The position numbers and the translations under genes are program-made. The notes beneath the pieces are model-generated. The model was not told the origin of the DNA. It was given only the letters and a program-made list of their open reading frames with translations, and searched no databases. From CAWBAT01 sp046331665 (lineage in GTDB: Bacteria > Acidobacteriota > Terriglobia > Versatilivoradales > Versatilivoraceae), in NCBI GenBank assembly GCA_046331665.1, contig JAXLQK010000029.1, forward strand, positions 1 through 64,000: a DNA stretch of 64,000 nt. The letters run 5' to 3'. This document shows, piece by piece, positions 1 through 9,000 of the stretch. How positions within the stretch are numbered: the stretch's first letter is position 1; every line of letters starts with the position of its first letter.

Positions 1-1411
1 TCCCGTCTTTGGTCACGTAAACGGGCCTCTGCTCCACCACGTATGCCTGATCGGGTGGGATTCCTAAAGCAGTATAGAGCGTGGCGTGCAAATCTTCGAT
101 GGTGACAGGGTTTTCAACGATCTTACAGGGCCGTTCATCCGCTGTCTTGCCGTAGAGCAATCCCTTTTTGAATCCGCCGCCAAAGATCAGCACACTGCAT
201 GCTTCCGTGAAGTGGCGGTGCATGCCGTAGTGTTTGGGATCTGTCATGATGTCCGGCTGTTTGACCTGGTCTCTCACCGTGCGACCGGGCTTTCCCTCCA
301 CCATCATGTCTCGTCCGAATTCACTGGCGATGACAACAATCGTTCGATCGAGTAAGCCTCTTTCTTCGAGATCCAGGATGAGCTGAGAGACTGGAGCGTT
401 GATGTCTTCTTTCATCTTGATGGTGCGCTGGTGGCCATTCTCATGCGTATCCCAATGCCGGAAAGGGATATATTCGGTGGTCACTTCAATAAAACGCGCC
501 CCCACTTCGGTGAGACGACGCGCCAATAAACATCCCAACCCAAAACGCCCTGTATTATAAGTGTCATAAATAGCCTTGGGTTCCAAAGATAGGTCGAAGG
601 CCTTTGCCGCCGGGGAATTGAACAGTCGGTGGGCGTTCTCGACCGAGCGCAGGAGAGACTCCTGCTGGTAGTCACTGCCGTAGCGAAGGATCGGGCTATC
701 GGCCACCAGTTGGTTATACTTTTCATGCCGCTGACGGAAGCGCAGGGCACTCATCTGGGAGGGCGGACGCGTGCTGGCGACGGCATCGTTGGGATCGGCA
801 ATGAAGAAGGGGCCATACTCGCTTCCCAGAAAACCTGCCGTGTGAAAGGCCTTCAGCGAGTCGCTTTCCGCACCGATTTCCAAATTCTGCCCGATGTCGA
901 TAAACGCAGGTACATCAGGATTTTTCGGTCCCAAGGTTTTGGCGATGACGGCTCCCATGTGAGGCACCGCCACGGACTGGGGAGGCTCGTACCCGGTGTG
1001 CCAATGATATTGGTGCCGCGAATGAAGAATGAACCCCAGGTCACCCACGCGATGACTGCGTATCAGAGTTCCCCGATCCATGACATTTCCAAGCCGCTCC
1101 AGACCTTGCGAAATTTTGATGGTATCGACTGCTGTGTCAATGCTCGGAAAGGTGCTCAAAACGCGGTTGGATTCCATCCCGGATTCGTATGGCGTGTAAC
1201 GCTTCGGATCGAAAGTCTCGGTCTGGGCCATGCCGCCGGCCATCCAGAGCAAGATGAGCGTATCGGCTTTAGGTTCAAGCTTGGGCTTGTCTGAGGCCAG
1301 CAATGTTTTGGGAAGACTCCCGGTGAGCGCCGCCAAGGTGGCGGCCGTCGAGGATCGCAGAAAATGACGCCGGCTGATCCCTTGAAACATATCTGTCATG
1401 ATGTCTTTCAT
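1..1411 (-). CDS. DUF1501 Tat-exported protein, partial (C-terminus outside window)
   Basis: The frame is open from the ATG at 1411 to the window edge (470 codons). The N-terminus carries a twin-arginine export signal (SRRHFLRSS followed by an Ala/Leu-rich stretch ending near LLAS). Then come features of the DUF1501 family, which has an alkaline-phosphatase/sulfatase-like fold: LILLWMAGGMAQTETFDP, LLARRLTEVGARFIEV, the EFGRD motif and VTIEDLHATLYTALG near the visible end. The family is exported and of unsettled biochemical role; it usually sits directly downstream of a PSD1-type (DUF1549/DUF1553) cytochrome protein. Here no PSD1 gene lies upstream, since the polymerase gene runs away from it on the other strand, so it is either an orphan or paired with a gene beyond position 1. 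ATGs at 1399 and 1390 are alternative starts. The family call is firm; the function is unknown. Confidence 0.85.
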   Translation of the reverse strand, partial: MKDIMTDMFQGISRRHFLRSSTAATLAALTGSLPKTLLASDKPKLEPKADTLILLWMAGGMAQTETFDPKRYTPYESGMESNRVLSTFPSIDTAVDTIKISQGLERLGNVMDRGTLIRSHRVGDLGFILHSRHQYHWHTGYEPPQSVAVPHMGAVIAKTLGPKNPDVPAFIDIGQNLEIGAESDSLKAFHTAGFLGSEYGPFFIADPNDAVASTRPPSQMSALRFRQRHEKYNQLVADSPILRYGSDYQQESLLRSVENAHRLFNSPAAKAFDLSLEPKAIYDTYNTGRFGLGCLLARRLTEVGARFIEVTTEYIPFRHWDTHENGHQRTIKMKEDINAPVSQLILDLEERGLLDRTIVVIASEFGRDMMVEGKPGRTVRDQVKQPDIMTDPKHYGMHRHFTEACSVLIFGGGFKKGLLYGKTADERPCKIVENPVTIEDLHATLYTALGIPPDQAYVVEQRPVYVTKDG

Positions 1412-1851
1412 CTTTTCACCATCGTAGCCCGGGTTTTTATCCCTGGTCGAAAATACCAGGATCAGCAGCCCCCGCTACAGCTTCTCAATAACCCGCCCCT
1501 TCCGCCGTACGGCGGATTCCCCTGCGATGGAGGGGATTGGTAAAACCTGAGGCTGCTCACTAGCGGCTACAACTGTGGATTTCAACTGGAGGGCCGAGTT
1601 CCACGAGGCCGTTGCCGCCGCAGGCGGTACTTTTTTTCGCTTCGGGAGAGCCCAGCCTGCATTTTCTGACGGCGCATGGCTTCGCGGGAGCTCAGCCCTC
1701 CAAAATGAATATTTGGGTGGGGCAGGTAGGTGGGCTCCCAGCCCTTCGCAACAGTGTAGGCATCCCGCCTGCATTATTTGAGTTATCATTGGGTTGACGG
1801 CAGGCCTTCCCACTGTGCCAAAATCACCAGGCAGCCGTGAGGGAATCGCGC
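1412..1851. other. Intergenic stretch with an imperfect inverted repeat
   Basis: This is a 440-bp divergent gap between the DUF1501 gene and the polymerase gene. It should hold both promoters, but I see no convincing -35/-10 pair. An imperfect inverted repeat (GGAGGGCCGAGTTCC at 1588-1602 and GGGAGCTCAGCCCTCC at 1686-1701) encloses about 85 bp and may be the remnant of a small mobile or palindromic element. Short open frames on both strands here show no recognisable protein features. Confidence 0.35.
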
Positions 1852-4107
1852 ATGACCCAATCACTTGTCTTCTCGCAAAACCAGACGCTCTTTGGGTGGG
1901 AATCCACTGAGGGCATTGTTGCTTTGGAACTCGAAGGAGAGAGCGCCATCCGCCTCTACCGGAAGGTAGACGGCAAGGTGATTTCGGAATTGCAAGCGTT
2001 CCGTCCTTTCCTCTGGCTCGAAAGCGCTGACCTGCTGGACGAATTTCCAGGGGAAGTCGAATTCCAAGCTCTGGGCGGAAATCTGCGCTATCGTACCCTT
2101 GCCTTGTTCCAATCCTGGAAAGAGGTTAATGCGGCCAAAAAACGGCTCAACAAAATCACCGGATTCTCTCCTTCCGACCGATCGGCGCCCTACTTCTTCT
2201 TCGCCGATCCGATTCATCAGCACTTACTCCTGAGCGGACAGACTTGCTTCAAGGGAATACAACTGGCGGATTTGAAGCGCCTGCAACTGGACATTGAGAC
2301 CTACTGCACGCCGGGTTTCGAATTTTGTTCTCCTCAGCGGGAGGAGGACCGGATCATTGCCATTGCTTTGAGCGATAACTTTGGCTGGGAGACGGTTCTC
2401 TGGGGCAAAGACCTCTCGGAAGCTGAGATGCTGACGCAGTTGACGCACCTGATTCGGGAACGGGACCCCGACATCATCGAAGGGCATAACATCTTTAAGT
2501 TCGATTTAAATTACATCCAAGAGCGGGCAAAACGACATAACCTGGTGTTAGGTTGGGGACGCGACGGGAGTGAGGCCACTTCCTATGATTCCCGTTTGCA
2601 GATTGCCGAACGGACGATCGATTATCCGAAATGGCAGGTTCATGGCCGCCACATTGTCGACACCTGGATCCTTTCCCAATATTACGACATTGGGGGAAGG
2701 GAATTGGAAAGTCTCAGCCTCAAGGAAATGGCCAAGCACTTTGGACTGGCCCGGCAGGATCGCGCCTACGTGGAAGGGGCCGACATCAGCAGGACGTTCG
2801 ACGAAGATCCTGAACTGCTCTACCGTTACGCCCTCGACGATGTTCGTGAGACTCGTGGGCTTTCGGAACTCCTGCTTCCCAGTTATTTCATTCAGGCTCA
2901 AATCTTCCCTTACAATTTTCAGGACGTCATCGTTCGCGGCAACGCCACCAAGATCAATGCCCTTTTTGTACGCGAATACCTGCGTTCGCGCCACTCTCTT
3001 CCGTCCCCTCCCGCCGGGAGCCAGGATTTCGCAGGGGGGTATACCGATATTTTTTATGAGGGCGTTGTCAATCACGTTGCGCATTGTGACGTCACGTCGC
3101 TCTACCCCTCCATCATGATTTCCCAACAAATCAAGCCCGCCCCCGACGAGCTCAACGTATTTCTGCCGTTGTTGACCGACTTGAGAAATTTCCGGATCGA
3201 GGCCAAGAAGCTTGCCCAACGGGCGAAATCGCAGGAAGAAAAGATCCACTTCCAGGCCCTCCAAACGGCCTTCAAAATCCTGATCAATTCCTTTTACGGC
3301 TACCTGGGGACTTCTTTTTCCAACTTTGCGGACTTTCAAGCGGCTGGAAAGGTGACGGAATGGGGGCAGACGATTCTGCGGCAGATGATCGATTGGCTGA
3401 GGGAGCGCGGCTGTCAGATTATCGAACTCGACACCGATGGAATTTATTTTGTCCTGCCGGAGGGGTCAAGCTCTTCGGAAAAAGCCGAGACCCTGATTCA
3501 TTCCATGTCCGGCATCCTTCCTGAAGGCATCGAAGTTGAGTTCGACGGACACTACCAGGCCATGTTCAGCTACAAAATGAAGAATTATGCCCTGCTGGGG
3601 GACGATGGAAGGCTGACCATCAAAGGGTCGGGTTTGCGGTCGCGGGGGGTGGAGCGATTTCTGCGTAATTTCCTGCGTGAGTTGATCTTGTATCTGCTCA
3701 AGGGGGAGCATGATCAGATTCTTCCTCTCTACGAATCTGTCCGCTCCAGAATCGAGGGCCATCAACTGGATATTTCCGAATTTTGCAAAACAGAAACTCT
3801 CTCGGAAACCCTGGTGAGTTATCAGCAAAAGATTCGGGAGAAGAAACGGAATCCGACGGCGCTTTATGAGTTAGCCTTGAAATCGGGCAGAGATTATCAG
3901 CCGGGAGATCAGCTCTCATACTATGTGACGGGAACCCGGAAGAACGTCCGGGTCTATGACAACTGCAAGCTGTCGAGCCAGTGGAATCCCGCCCAGCCTG
4001 ACGAAAATGTCGTTTATTACAAAGAGAAGCTCAGCGAACTCTTTGAAAAATTTCAGCCCTACGCCAAGACCTCCCAAAACCTTGGGCAACAAAGTCTCGA
4101 GTTGTAA
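1852..4107 (+). CDS. polB: Family B DNA polymerase with 3'-5' exonuclease
   Basis: A replicative or repair DNA polymerase of family B (751 residues; E. coli Pol II has 783). The exonuclease motifs are intact: Exo I LQLDIETY, Exo II EGHNIFKFDLNY and Exo III YRYALDDV. So are the polymerase motifs: A (DVTSLYPSIM), B (KILINSFYGYLG) and C (ELDTDGIYF), followed by KMKNYAL. All carboxylates expected to bind metal are present, so both proofreading and synthesis should work. I start at ATG 1852 because GAGGGA lies about 7 bases upstream; an in-frame GTG at 1837 would add five residues but would put that SD inside the gene. It is a single gene with no lexA-like operator that I can see. In bacteria this family is typically linked to damage tolerance (E. 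coli polB), so that role is inferred. The symbol is given by family only. Confidence 0.93.
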   Translation: MTQSLVFSQNQTLFGWESTEGIVALELEGESAIRLYRKVDGKVISELQAFRPFLWLESADLLDEFPGEVEFQALGGNLRYRTLALFQSWKEVNAAKKRLNKITGFSPSDRSAPYFFFADPIHQHLLLSGQTCFKGIQLADLKRLQLDIETYCTPGFEFCSPQREEDRIIAIALSDNFGWETVLWGKDLSEAEMLTQLTHLIRERDPDIIEGHNIFKFDLNYIQERAKRHNLVLGWGRDGSEATSYDSRLQIAERTIDYPKWQVHGRHIVDTWILSQYYDIGGRELESLSLKEMAKHFGLARQDRAYVEGADISRTFDEDPELLYRYALDDVRETRGLSELLLPSYFIQAQIFPYNFQDVIVRGNATKINALFVREYLRSRHSLPSPPAGSQDFAGGYTDIFYEGVVNHVAHCDVTSLYPSIMISQQIKPAPDELNVFLPLLTDLRNFRIEAKKLAQRAKSQEEKIHFQALQTAFKILINSFYGYLGTSFSNFADFQAAGKVTEWGQTILRQMIDWLRERGCQIIELDTDGIYFVLPEGSSSSEKAETLIHSMSGILPEGIEVEFDGHYQAMFSYKMKNYALLGDDGRLTIKGSGLRSRGVERFLRNFLRELILYLLKGEHDQILPLYESVRSRIEGHQLDISEFCKTETLSETLVSYQQKIREKKRNPTALYELALKSGRDYQPGDQLSYYVTGTRKNVRVYDNCKLSSQWNPAQPDENVVYYKEKLSELFEKFQPYAKTSQNLGQQSLEL

Positions 4108-4121
4108 TTCGGATTTCTAGG

Positions 4122-4249
4122 AGGTTGCCGAAAAACTCGGTCGACCAAAGAGCGGGAGCTGTAGCGGCGGTCTATGACCGCCGAAATTCAATTACTTGCA
4201 GAACGACGACGCTCATAGAGTGCCGCAACAGGGAGTTTTTCAGCAACCT
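4122..4249. repeat. Small element with 17-bp terminal inverted repeats (MITE-like)
   Basis: AGGTTGCCGAAAAACTC at 4122-4138 is matched by the reverse complement of GAGTTTTTCAGCAACCT at 4233-4249 (16 of 17 positions). The 128-bp element has no coding capacity. Its interior (about 4160-4231) is a copy of the palindromic TGTAGCGGCG family also found near 51.5 kb, with a perfect hairpin CGGCGGTCTATGACCGCCG at 4165-4183. The layout suggests a non-autonomous transposable element, moved by a transposase encoded elsewhere; it might also serve as a transcription stop after the polymerase gene. Confidence 0.6.
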
Positions 4250-4348
4250 GCCAAGGGGGAGCTCAAGGGAATTTGTCCCATTTATTCTTATGTATTCCCC
4301 CTACCGCTCGGACGGGGGAATAGAAATTAGACTCGTGCTTTAAATTAA

Positions 4349-5695
4349 TTATTTGCCCCGCGGCCTCATACCCAGGAGGGTTTGTGGCGTCTCGAACAAG
4401 ATGGCTTGGGCTATCCTTAAGGCATCTTCACGGGAATATTGTCCTTGTTCCACTCTTTGCGCCAGCACTTGAGACAAAATTTTGCGGACCATGATGACTT
4501 TGGCATAGGTCCATTCCACAACGTAGGCATCTGAAAAGAACCCGACCTGCTTGTTCATGGGGAGCATATCCAGCCGCTCAGACATCACGCGCCGAATGGC
4601 CTCCGGGAAAAAGTTGTGCCACCAGTAGCCAGCCAAACTGAAATTCGGCAACTCACGCGCCAGCGTACAAAGGGATTGATTGGCGGCCGCGTTGGCTAGG
4701 AAACACTGAAAGCGAAGTTTTGGGTGCTGTCCAATGATCGATGCGATTTGAGCAATCGATTCTTGCGATACCCGGCTGGCGGTTTCGTAAGGCAGGGGCT
4801 CCGCTGCGAAACTAAACTGAAGGACAATCTTGTCGCCGTGTTTTTCCAATTGCTTCAAGAAGGCGTTGTTGACATAAGAAGCGTAGATGTCTCGTTCGAC
4901 CGGTCCTGCTTGTGCGCGGCGGGCCAAGGCCGCCGCAAACTCGTCATCGCCGACTTCACGGAAATGGATGTCTGTCGAGACGTGGGTGGCTGTGGCAAGG
5001 ACCTTGTCATAGGGGATACTGCTCACGTAATAGTGAACGGCTTCATGGAGATCCTCCACGGAGCGGATGGTGCGCTGTGCGGGAGCCCGGCCTCCGGCCC
5101 CAATCGGGGAGGGAGAGCTGAGGGGGGACTTTCCCCAGCACAACTCCAATTCGTAGAGTGCCGTGTCAAACTCACCCCACTGGCAGCGAGTAAAGAAACC
5201 CCACTCCAGCGCATATTGAAACCGGTCGTCGTCCTGGCCTTGCCCGCGACGGGCAATCTCCGTCCCGGTGCGTTGAATGTTGACCCGGTCCAGGATGGAG
5301 TGGTGCCAGCTTCGATCTTCAGACCGTTCTCGAATTAAGGCATCCAGCCGGCGCCAGTTGTCCGAGGTAATAGGCTCCGTCCATTGATAAAGGTCTCTGA
5401 GCAGGATTCGAATTCCCCAGGACGTGCTCGTGTTGTAGACCTTGGAAAGATAGGGGAGCGCTTCCTGGATGCGCTGGTGGGCTTCCTGGTCCGACGGAAA
5501 GTTCGGATATTCGGTCAGGCGCTTTCCCGTTGGGCAACCAGCTCCATAGAGATCAGAAACCGCCATGTGGTAGAGCAAGACATCATGAAGGCCTCGCGCT
5601 CCCAGCTTGCCTCCGATCAAATGGGTGTGAATGTCGAGGATCGGAATTTCGGCAAGGGCCTTTTCCAGTTCGAGAGTCAAATCACTGAGATTCAT
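4349..5695 (-). CDS. Uronate-isomerase-like amidohydrolase-superfamily enzyme
   Basis: A 448-residue TIM-barrel protein resembling the glucuronate/uronate isomerase (UxaC) branch of the amidohydrolase superfamily. The DIHTHL motif near residues 21-26 supplies the first metal-binding histidines, and GYWWHNFFP and FFSDAYVVEW near the C-terminus resemble the corresponding region of uronate isomerases. By family it should isomerise or hydrolyse a sugar acid in the cytoplasm; the substrate is unknown. It is the last gene of a tight minus-strand operon; its start overlaps the end of the PfkB kinase gene by 14 bp. An odd proline/serine/glycine-rich stretch (SPLSSPSPIGAGGRAPAQR) is encoded by GC-rich palindromic DNA at about 5075-5140 and looks like an in-frame repeat insertion. 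Confidence 0.75.
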   Translation of the reverse strand: MNLSDLTLELEKALAEIPILDIHTHLIGGKLGARGLHDVLLYHMAVSDLYGAGCPTGKRLTEYPNFPSDQEAHQRIQEALPYLSKVYNTSTSWGIRILLRDLYQWTEPITSDNWRRLDALIRERSEDRSWHHSILDRVNIQRTGTEIARRGQGQDDDRFQYALEWGFFTRCQWGEFDTALYELELCWGKSPLSSPSPIGAGGRAPAQRTIRSVEDLHEAVHYYVSSIPYDKVLATATHVSTDIHFREVGDDEFAAALARRAQAGPVERDIYASYVNNAFLKQLEKHGDKIVLQFSFAAEPLPYETASRVSQESIAQIASIIGQHPKLRFQCFLANAAANQSLCTLARELPNFSLAGYWWHNFFPEAIRRVMSERLDMLPMNKQVGFFSDAYVVEWTYAKVIMVRKILSQVLAQRVEQGQYSREDALRIAQAILFETPQTLLGMRPRGK

Positions 5696-6626
5696 GATGG
5701 CGTTCTCCTTTTAAAAAGGCTTTTACCGCGTCAAAATTTGGAATCCCCTCCTGCCCGCCAGCCCGAAGAGCCTTCATCGCCGCCGCCGCCGAGGCCAGTT
5801 GGACTCTCTCGACCAGGTTCATCCCATGAATTAATCCGGCCGCATACGCCCCATGAAAGACGTCACCGCAACCGGTTGTATCAACAGCCTTGATGGGGAA
5901 GGCGGGGAAGTGGATGGGTGCTTCAATGTGGCTTTCACTGACATACCAACAGCCTTCGGCCCCGCAGGTGGTGATGACGACCTGGCGGCCTGACCTCCAA
6001 AGCCTTCGGGTCGCAGCAGCCGGATCACTTTCCCCAGTCAGTGAGGCGGCAAACGCCTGGGAGACAATTAAATGGTCGACTTGATCGAGTAATTCCTCAA
6101 CCCAGGGAGATCCTTTTCCTTCCAAATCCCCAACGACGGGGATTGCAGCCTGTCTGGCAATCCGCACAGCGCGCAACATGCCTTTGGGGCTCAAATAGTC
6201 GACGAATAAGACACGGGCGCTTTGAATAATTTCTGCTCCGGGCAGATCATCGTCTGCGCCCACAAAACCGTGCAAGTCGAAAAAAATGTTCCTCGTCTTT
6301 CGACCTTCATCGACAATGATGGTGGAGTGAATGGGTTGTGCACTCTTGCGACGAATGAGATGATCGAATTTGATCCCTTCAAGGCTCAAGCGTGTGATGA
6401 CGTATTGGGAGAGTTCATCGTCGCCTAACACACCCGCATACGAGCAGCGACAGCCGAGGCGAACGGCTGCCACCAGGGCAGTCGCCGTCAAGCCGCCGCA
6501 ATGACGCTCTCTTCGAGAGATCGGGATCTTGGCGTCGGCGGGAGGGTAGGCAGGGACAAAGATGAGGTCGTCGACCGCCACCACACCCAGGCCCAGAACA
6601 TCTATCGTTTTGCGGTCTGCCATCAT
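5682..6626 (-). CDS. PfkB-family sugar kinase
   Basis: A 314-residue ribokinase/PfkB-family kinase. Visible signatures are the N-terminal GLGVVAVDDLIFVPAYP, the CGGLTATALVAAVRLG region that corresponds to the family's N-terminal glycine motif, and the C-terminal DTTGCGDVFHGAYAAG motif with the catalytic Asp. It should transfer phosphate from ATP to a sugar or sugar-derived alcohol in the cytoplasm. The start ATGATG overlaps the stop of the upstream epimerase gene (ATGA), indicating translational coupling. In context it would phosphorylate the product of the isomerases or dehydrogenase before the epimerase or the RuBisCO-like protein acts. Kinases in described RuBisCO-like acid-sugar pathways are of another family (DUF1537), which makes this one notable. 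Confidence 0.88.
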   Translation of the reverse strand: MMADRKTIDVLGLGVVAVDDLIFVPAYPPADAKIPISRRERHCGGLTATALVAAVRLGCRCSYAGVLGDDELSQYVITRLSLEGIKFDHLIRRKSAQPIHSTIIVDEGRKTRNIFFDLHGFVGADDDLPGAEIIQSARVLFVDYLSPKGMLRAVRIARQAAIPVVGDLEGKGSPWVEELLDQVDHLIVSQAFAASLTGESDPAAATRRLWRSGRQVVITTCGAEGCWYVSESHIEAPIHFPAFPIKAVDTTGCGDVFHGAYAAGLIHGMNLVERVQLASAAAAMKALRAGGQEGIPNFDAVKAFLKGERHHESQ

Positions 6627-7264
6627 AAAGAGGCCAGCCAGCTTCTCATTGCTTTGGGGTCTTCCCCGAACATCAATGACCCCGGAACAATATAATCCGC
6701 CCCAGCCTCATGAAGGAGGGGAACCGTCTGCCGTCGAATGCCTCCATCGCTTTCAATCTCTGTTTTCAGGTTGCGCTCTTGGATGATGCGGCGGGCTTGA
6801 CGGATTTTGTCGAGAATTCCCATTTCCATCGAAGCGCCTTTGATGCCCATGGCCGTACCCACGATGGTAACAATATCCAGATATTTCCAATAGGGTTCAA
6901 GGACCTCAATCGGCTCATGAATCAGAAGGGACACCCCGGCATATTTCCCCTGAGCTCTGATGGCTTGTAACACCGAAGCCGGGTCCTTGGCTGCGTCGAA
7001 ACAAAAAATGATTCCATCCGCCCCCGCTTCAACGAAGGGTTCGATCCAGTCTGCAGGATCCGTGACCATGAGATGCACTTCGAAAGGGAGTCGCGTATGT
7101 TTTCGGAGCGTCTTTACGAGATCCGGGAAGAACAACAGATTCTTGACGTAATGGCCATCGGCGACATCCAAATGAAATCGCTCTGAAAACGGTTCCACCC
7201 TTTTCATTTCGGATTCCAGATTGGCCAAGTCGGCCGACCAGAGAGAAGTCGAGCACTTAAGCAT
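6623..7264 (-). CDS. Ribulose-phosphate 3-epimerase family protein
   Basis: A 213-residue TIM-barrel epimerase of the Rpe/AlsE family, which inverts C3 of ketose phosphates such as ribulose-5-P or allulose-6-P. Metal and catalytic motifs are visible: FHLDVADGHYV (His and catalytic Asp), FEVHLMV (His), IESDGGI (second Asp) and ADYIVPGSLMF (phosphate-binding end). I place the start at ATG 7264, which overlaps the hydrolase stop by 8 bp, rather than at an upstream start giving a long non-conserved N-terminus. Since it is embedded in an acid-sugar operon with a dedicated kinase, it more likely acts on a pathway intermediate than as the housekeeping Rpe; that is inference. Confidence 0.85.
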   Translation of the reverse strand: MLKCSTSLWSADLANLESEMKRVEPFSERFHLDVADGHYVKNLLFFPDLVKTLRKHTRLPFEVHLMVTDPADWIEPFVEAGADGIIFCFDAAKDPASVLQAIRAQGKYAGVSLLIHEPIEVLEPYWKYLDIVTIVGTAMGIKGASMEMGILDKIRQARRIIQERNLKTEIESDGGIRRQTVPLLHEAGADYIVPGSLMFGEDPKAMRSWLASL

Positions 7265-8084
7265 GTTTAAGTTCCTTTGGTAAGAAATATACGGCGAAAA
7301 ATTCATTGAGGAATTTTTGAACGTCTTCTCCATGCCGCTTCACGTCGACGGCCTTTGACGTTAGTTCGCGAAACTCGGCGCCCGGGATGGATTCGGCCAG
7401 TACTTTTCCGAATTCAAATGGGTGAATCGGGTCCTGATGGTTCGCCAGAATCAGGGTGGGAACCCGGATTTTTTTCCATTCCTGCCGGCTCGAACAGGGA
7501 GCATCGAGAGGAATTTGCTCCAGCTTGACCACAGTCTCTGCTGCCCGGGGGTGGGCAAACTGACCTTCCAAGGATTTGGCCGATTCCATCGATTGACGTT
7601 CAATTTCCAGGTAGTTCTCTGAAAGCTTGAATTGTTCTAATCCTGCTTCGGGGCCCATTTGACGAATGAGGCGCGCCATTTCAGCAAAGACTCGGGCATT
7701 CTGTTCATTGGGAGAGTCCAGCCAGGCCGCACGGGATTGTACGAGCCCGAGAACTCGATCTGGAAAACGCAGGGTGAAATTCAGCGTAATGGCCGCACCC
7801 ATGGAGGTCCCGCCGATCACGGCGCTGTTGATTCCCAAGTGGTCCATGAAAACGCCGAGGTCATCTGCAAAAATGGAAAGGTGGATTCTCTCAATATTTC
7901 CGAGCGGGCGAGTCTGTCCGTGGGCACGGCAGTCAAAGGCAAGAAGACGAATCCCCGAAGGAGGAGAGAAAAGCCCAAAGGGTTGGGACACATCACCCCC
8001 CAACCCATGCTGAAAGATGAAAGGGATTCCTTCTCCGTTTTCTTGATAATAGAATTCCAACCCATCGTGTTTGAAGAGCGGCAT
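7257..8084 (-). CDS. Alpha/beta hydrolase
   Basis: A 275-residue alpha/beta-hydrolase-fold protein. It shows the oxyanion region FIFQHGLGGD, the nucleophile elbow GGTSMGAA (Ser), a likely acid in ANHQDPIHP and the catalytic His in KRHGEDVQ. No signal peptide is seen, so it is cytoplasmic. In this operon a plausible job is opening a sugar lactone made by the neighbouring dehydrogenase, or cleaving an ester. Described lactonases of such pathways are often of other folds, so this is a hypothesis. The stop overlaps the start of the epimerase gene. No clear SD is visible at ATG 8084. Confidence 0.8.
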   Translation of the reverse strand: MPLFKHDGLEFYYQENGEGIPFIFQHGLGGDVSQPFGLFSPPSGIRLLAFDCRAHGQTRPLGNIERIHLSIFADDLGVFMDHLGINSAVIGGTSMGAAITLNFTLRFPDRVLGLVQSRAAWLDSPNEQNARVFAEMARLIRQMGPEAGLEQFKLSENYLEIERQSMESAKSLEGQFAHPRAAETVVKLEQIPLDAPCSSRQEWKKIRVPTLILANHQDPIHPFEFGKVLAESIPGAEFRELTSKAVDVKRHGEDVQKFLNEFFAVYFLPKELKHA

Positions 8085-8163
8085 CGATTTTGTCGGTTTA
8101 AAATCTCAATTTGCGAGGATTATAAAGGGTTAGCTATTTCGCAGGTCTCAGAGTTTTGCTTCC

Positions 8164-9000
8164 TCAATTCAGCCTCTCCAGCTTTTCACGCAGGAATCGC
8201 ACACAGAATGGAACTTCCGACTCCTCCAATCCATGAAGAATTAATGGGCCGCTGAAAGGCACTTGCTTCAACAGACTCAGGTAGAGGTCGTAGTTCAGGA
8301 CGCCGGTTCCAGCGGCTTTGTTCCCGGCCTCGCCATCACGGTCGAGATCCTTGGCATGCGCCAGGGTTAGATCTGAACCCAATAGTTCAAAGGCTTCGTG
8401 CAGGATCCTATCCATTTGAGAAAGTTCGCCCTGGTGAAATAAGTTGGCTCCATCCATCACCACTTTCAGCCGAGGAGATTTGAATTGATCCAGTAACCGC
8501 CTGGCTTTGGCGGCCGTATCAATGACATTTGCAATCTCTGGTTCTATGGCGAGAGTCACCTGATGTCGATCAGCGATTCCCAATGCTTCTTGCATCGAAT
8601 AGAGCAAGTCGTCCCAGGCCTGGGAGGAATCATTGTCAGGGTGGCGGCGCCACATATTCTCCTGGTCGCGGGTGCCTGTGCAGAGCGTGATTACCTGAGT
8701 TCCCATCTTATGGGAGGCTTCGGCCAGGACAGCCAGACGTCGCATTCCTTGAGCCCGGTGGGCCGGGTTGGGATGAATCATATTGTAGGTTCCTGAAACG
8801 GCAGCCATCGTCAAGTCCCTGGTTTGGTGTGCCTGTAGGATGTGGATAGCCAGTTCAGTTGCAATCTGGTCCGGCATGGGGGGCTGTCCAGCGCAGGACA
8901 AATTAAATTGAACACAACCCACCCCGGTGGCTTTGACTGCGTCCAAAGTTTCTTCGAGCGCAGGTCGCGGAAAAGTTTTTGCAAAAATTCCGATTTGCAT
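8164..9000 (-). CDS. Sugar phosphate isomerase/epimerase (xylose-isomerase-like TIM barrel)
   Basis: A 278-residue protein of the AP-endonuclease-2/xylose-isomerase-like family. The putative metal ligands are in order: Glu in LAIEPE, Asp in KVVMDGANL, His in LAHAKDL and Glu in LHGLEE. Members isomerise or epimerise ketoses, and some decarboxylate 3-oxo sugar acids (OiaC of apionate catabolism is such a TIM-barrel protein). I start at ATG 9000, where TGATG joins it to the dehydrogenase stop; GTG 9003 is one codon earlier. The overlap means co-translation with the dehydrogenase. The substrate is unknown. Confidence 0.83.
   Translation of the reverse strand: MQIGIFAKTFPRPALEETLDAVKATGVGCVQFNLSCAGQPPMPDQIATELAIHILQAHQTRDLTMAAVSGTYNMIHPNPAHRAQGMRRLAVLAEASHKMGTQVITLCTGTRDQENMWRRHPDNDSSQAWDDLLYSMQEALGIADRHQVTLAIEPEIANVIDTAAKARRLLDQFKSPRLKVVMDGANLFHQGELSQMDRILHEAFELLGSDLTLAHAKDLDRDGEAGNKAAGTGVLNYDLYLSLLKQVPFSGPLILHGLEESEVPFCVRFLREKLERLN

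Noticed and set aside
629..1294. 221-codon plus-strand frame across the DUF1501 gene
   Set aside because: It is antisense to a gene with clear Tat and DUF1501 motifs.
1475..1864. Short gene in the gap before the polymerase
   Set aside because: The frames are shadowed on both strands, cover an inverted repeat and have no SD.
2548..3339. 263-codon open frame antisense to the polymerase gene
   Set aside because: It lies wholly inside the strongly supported polymerase gene and has no domain features.
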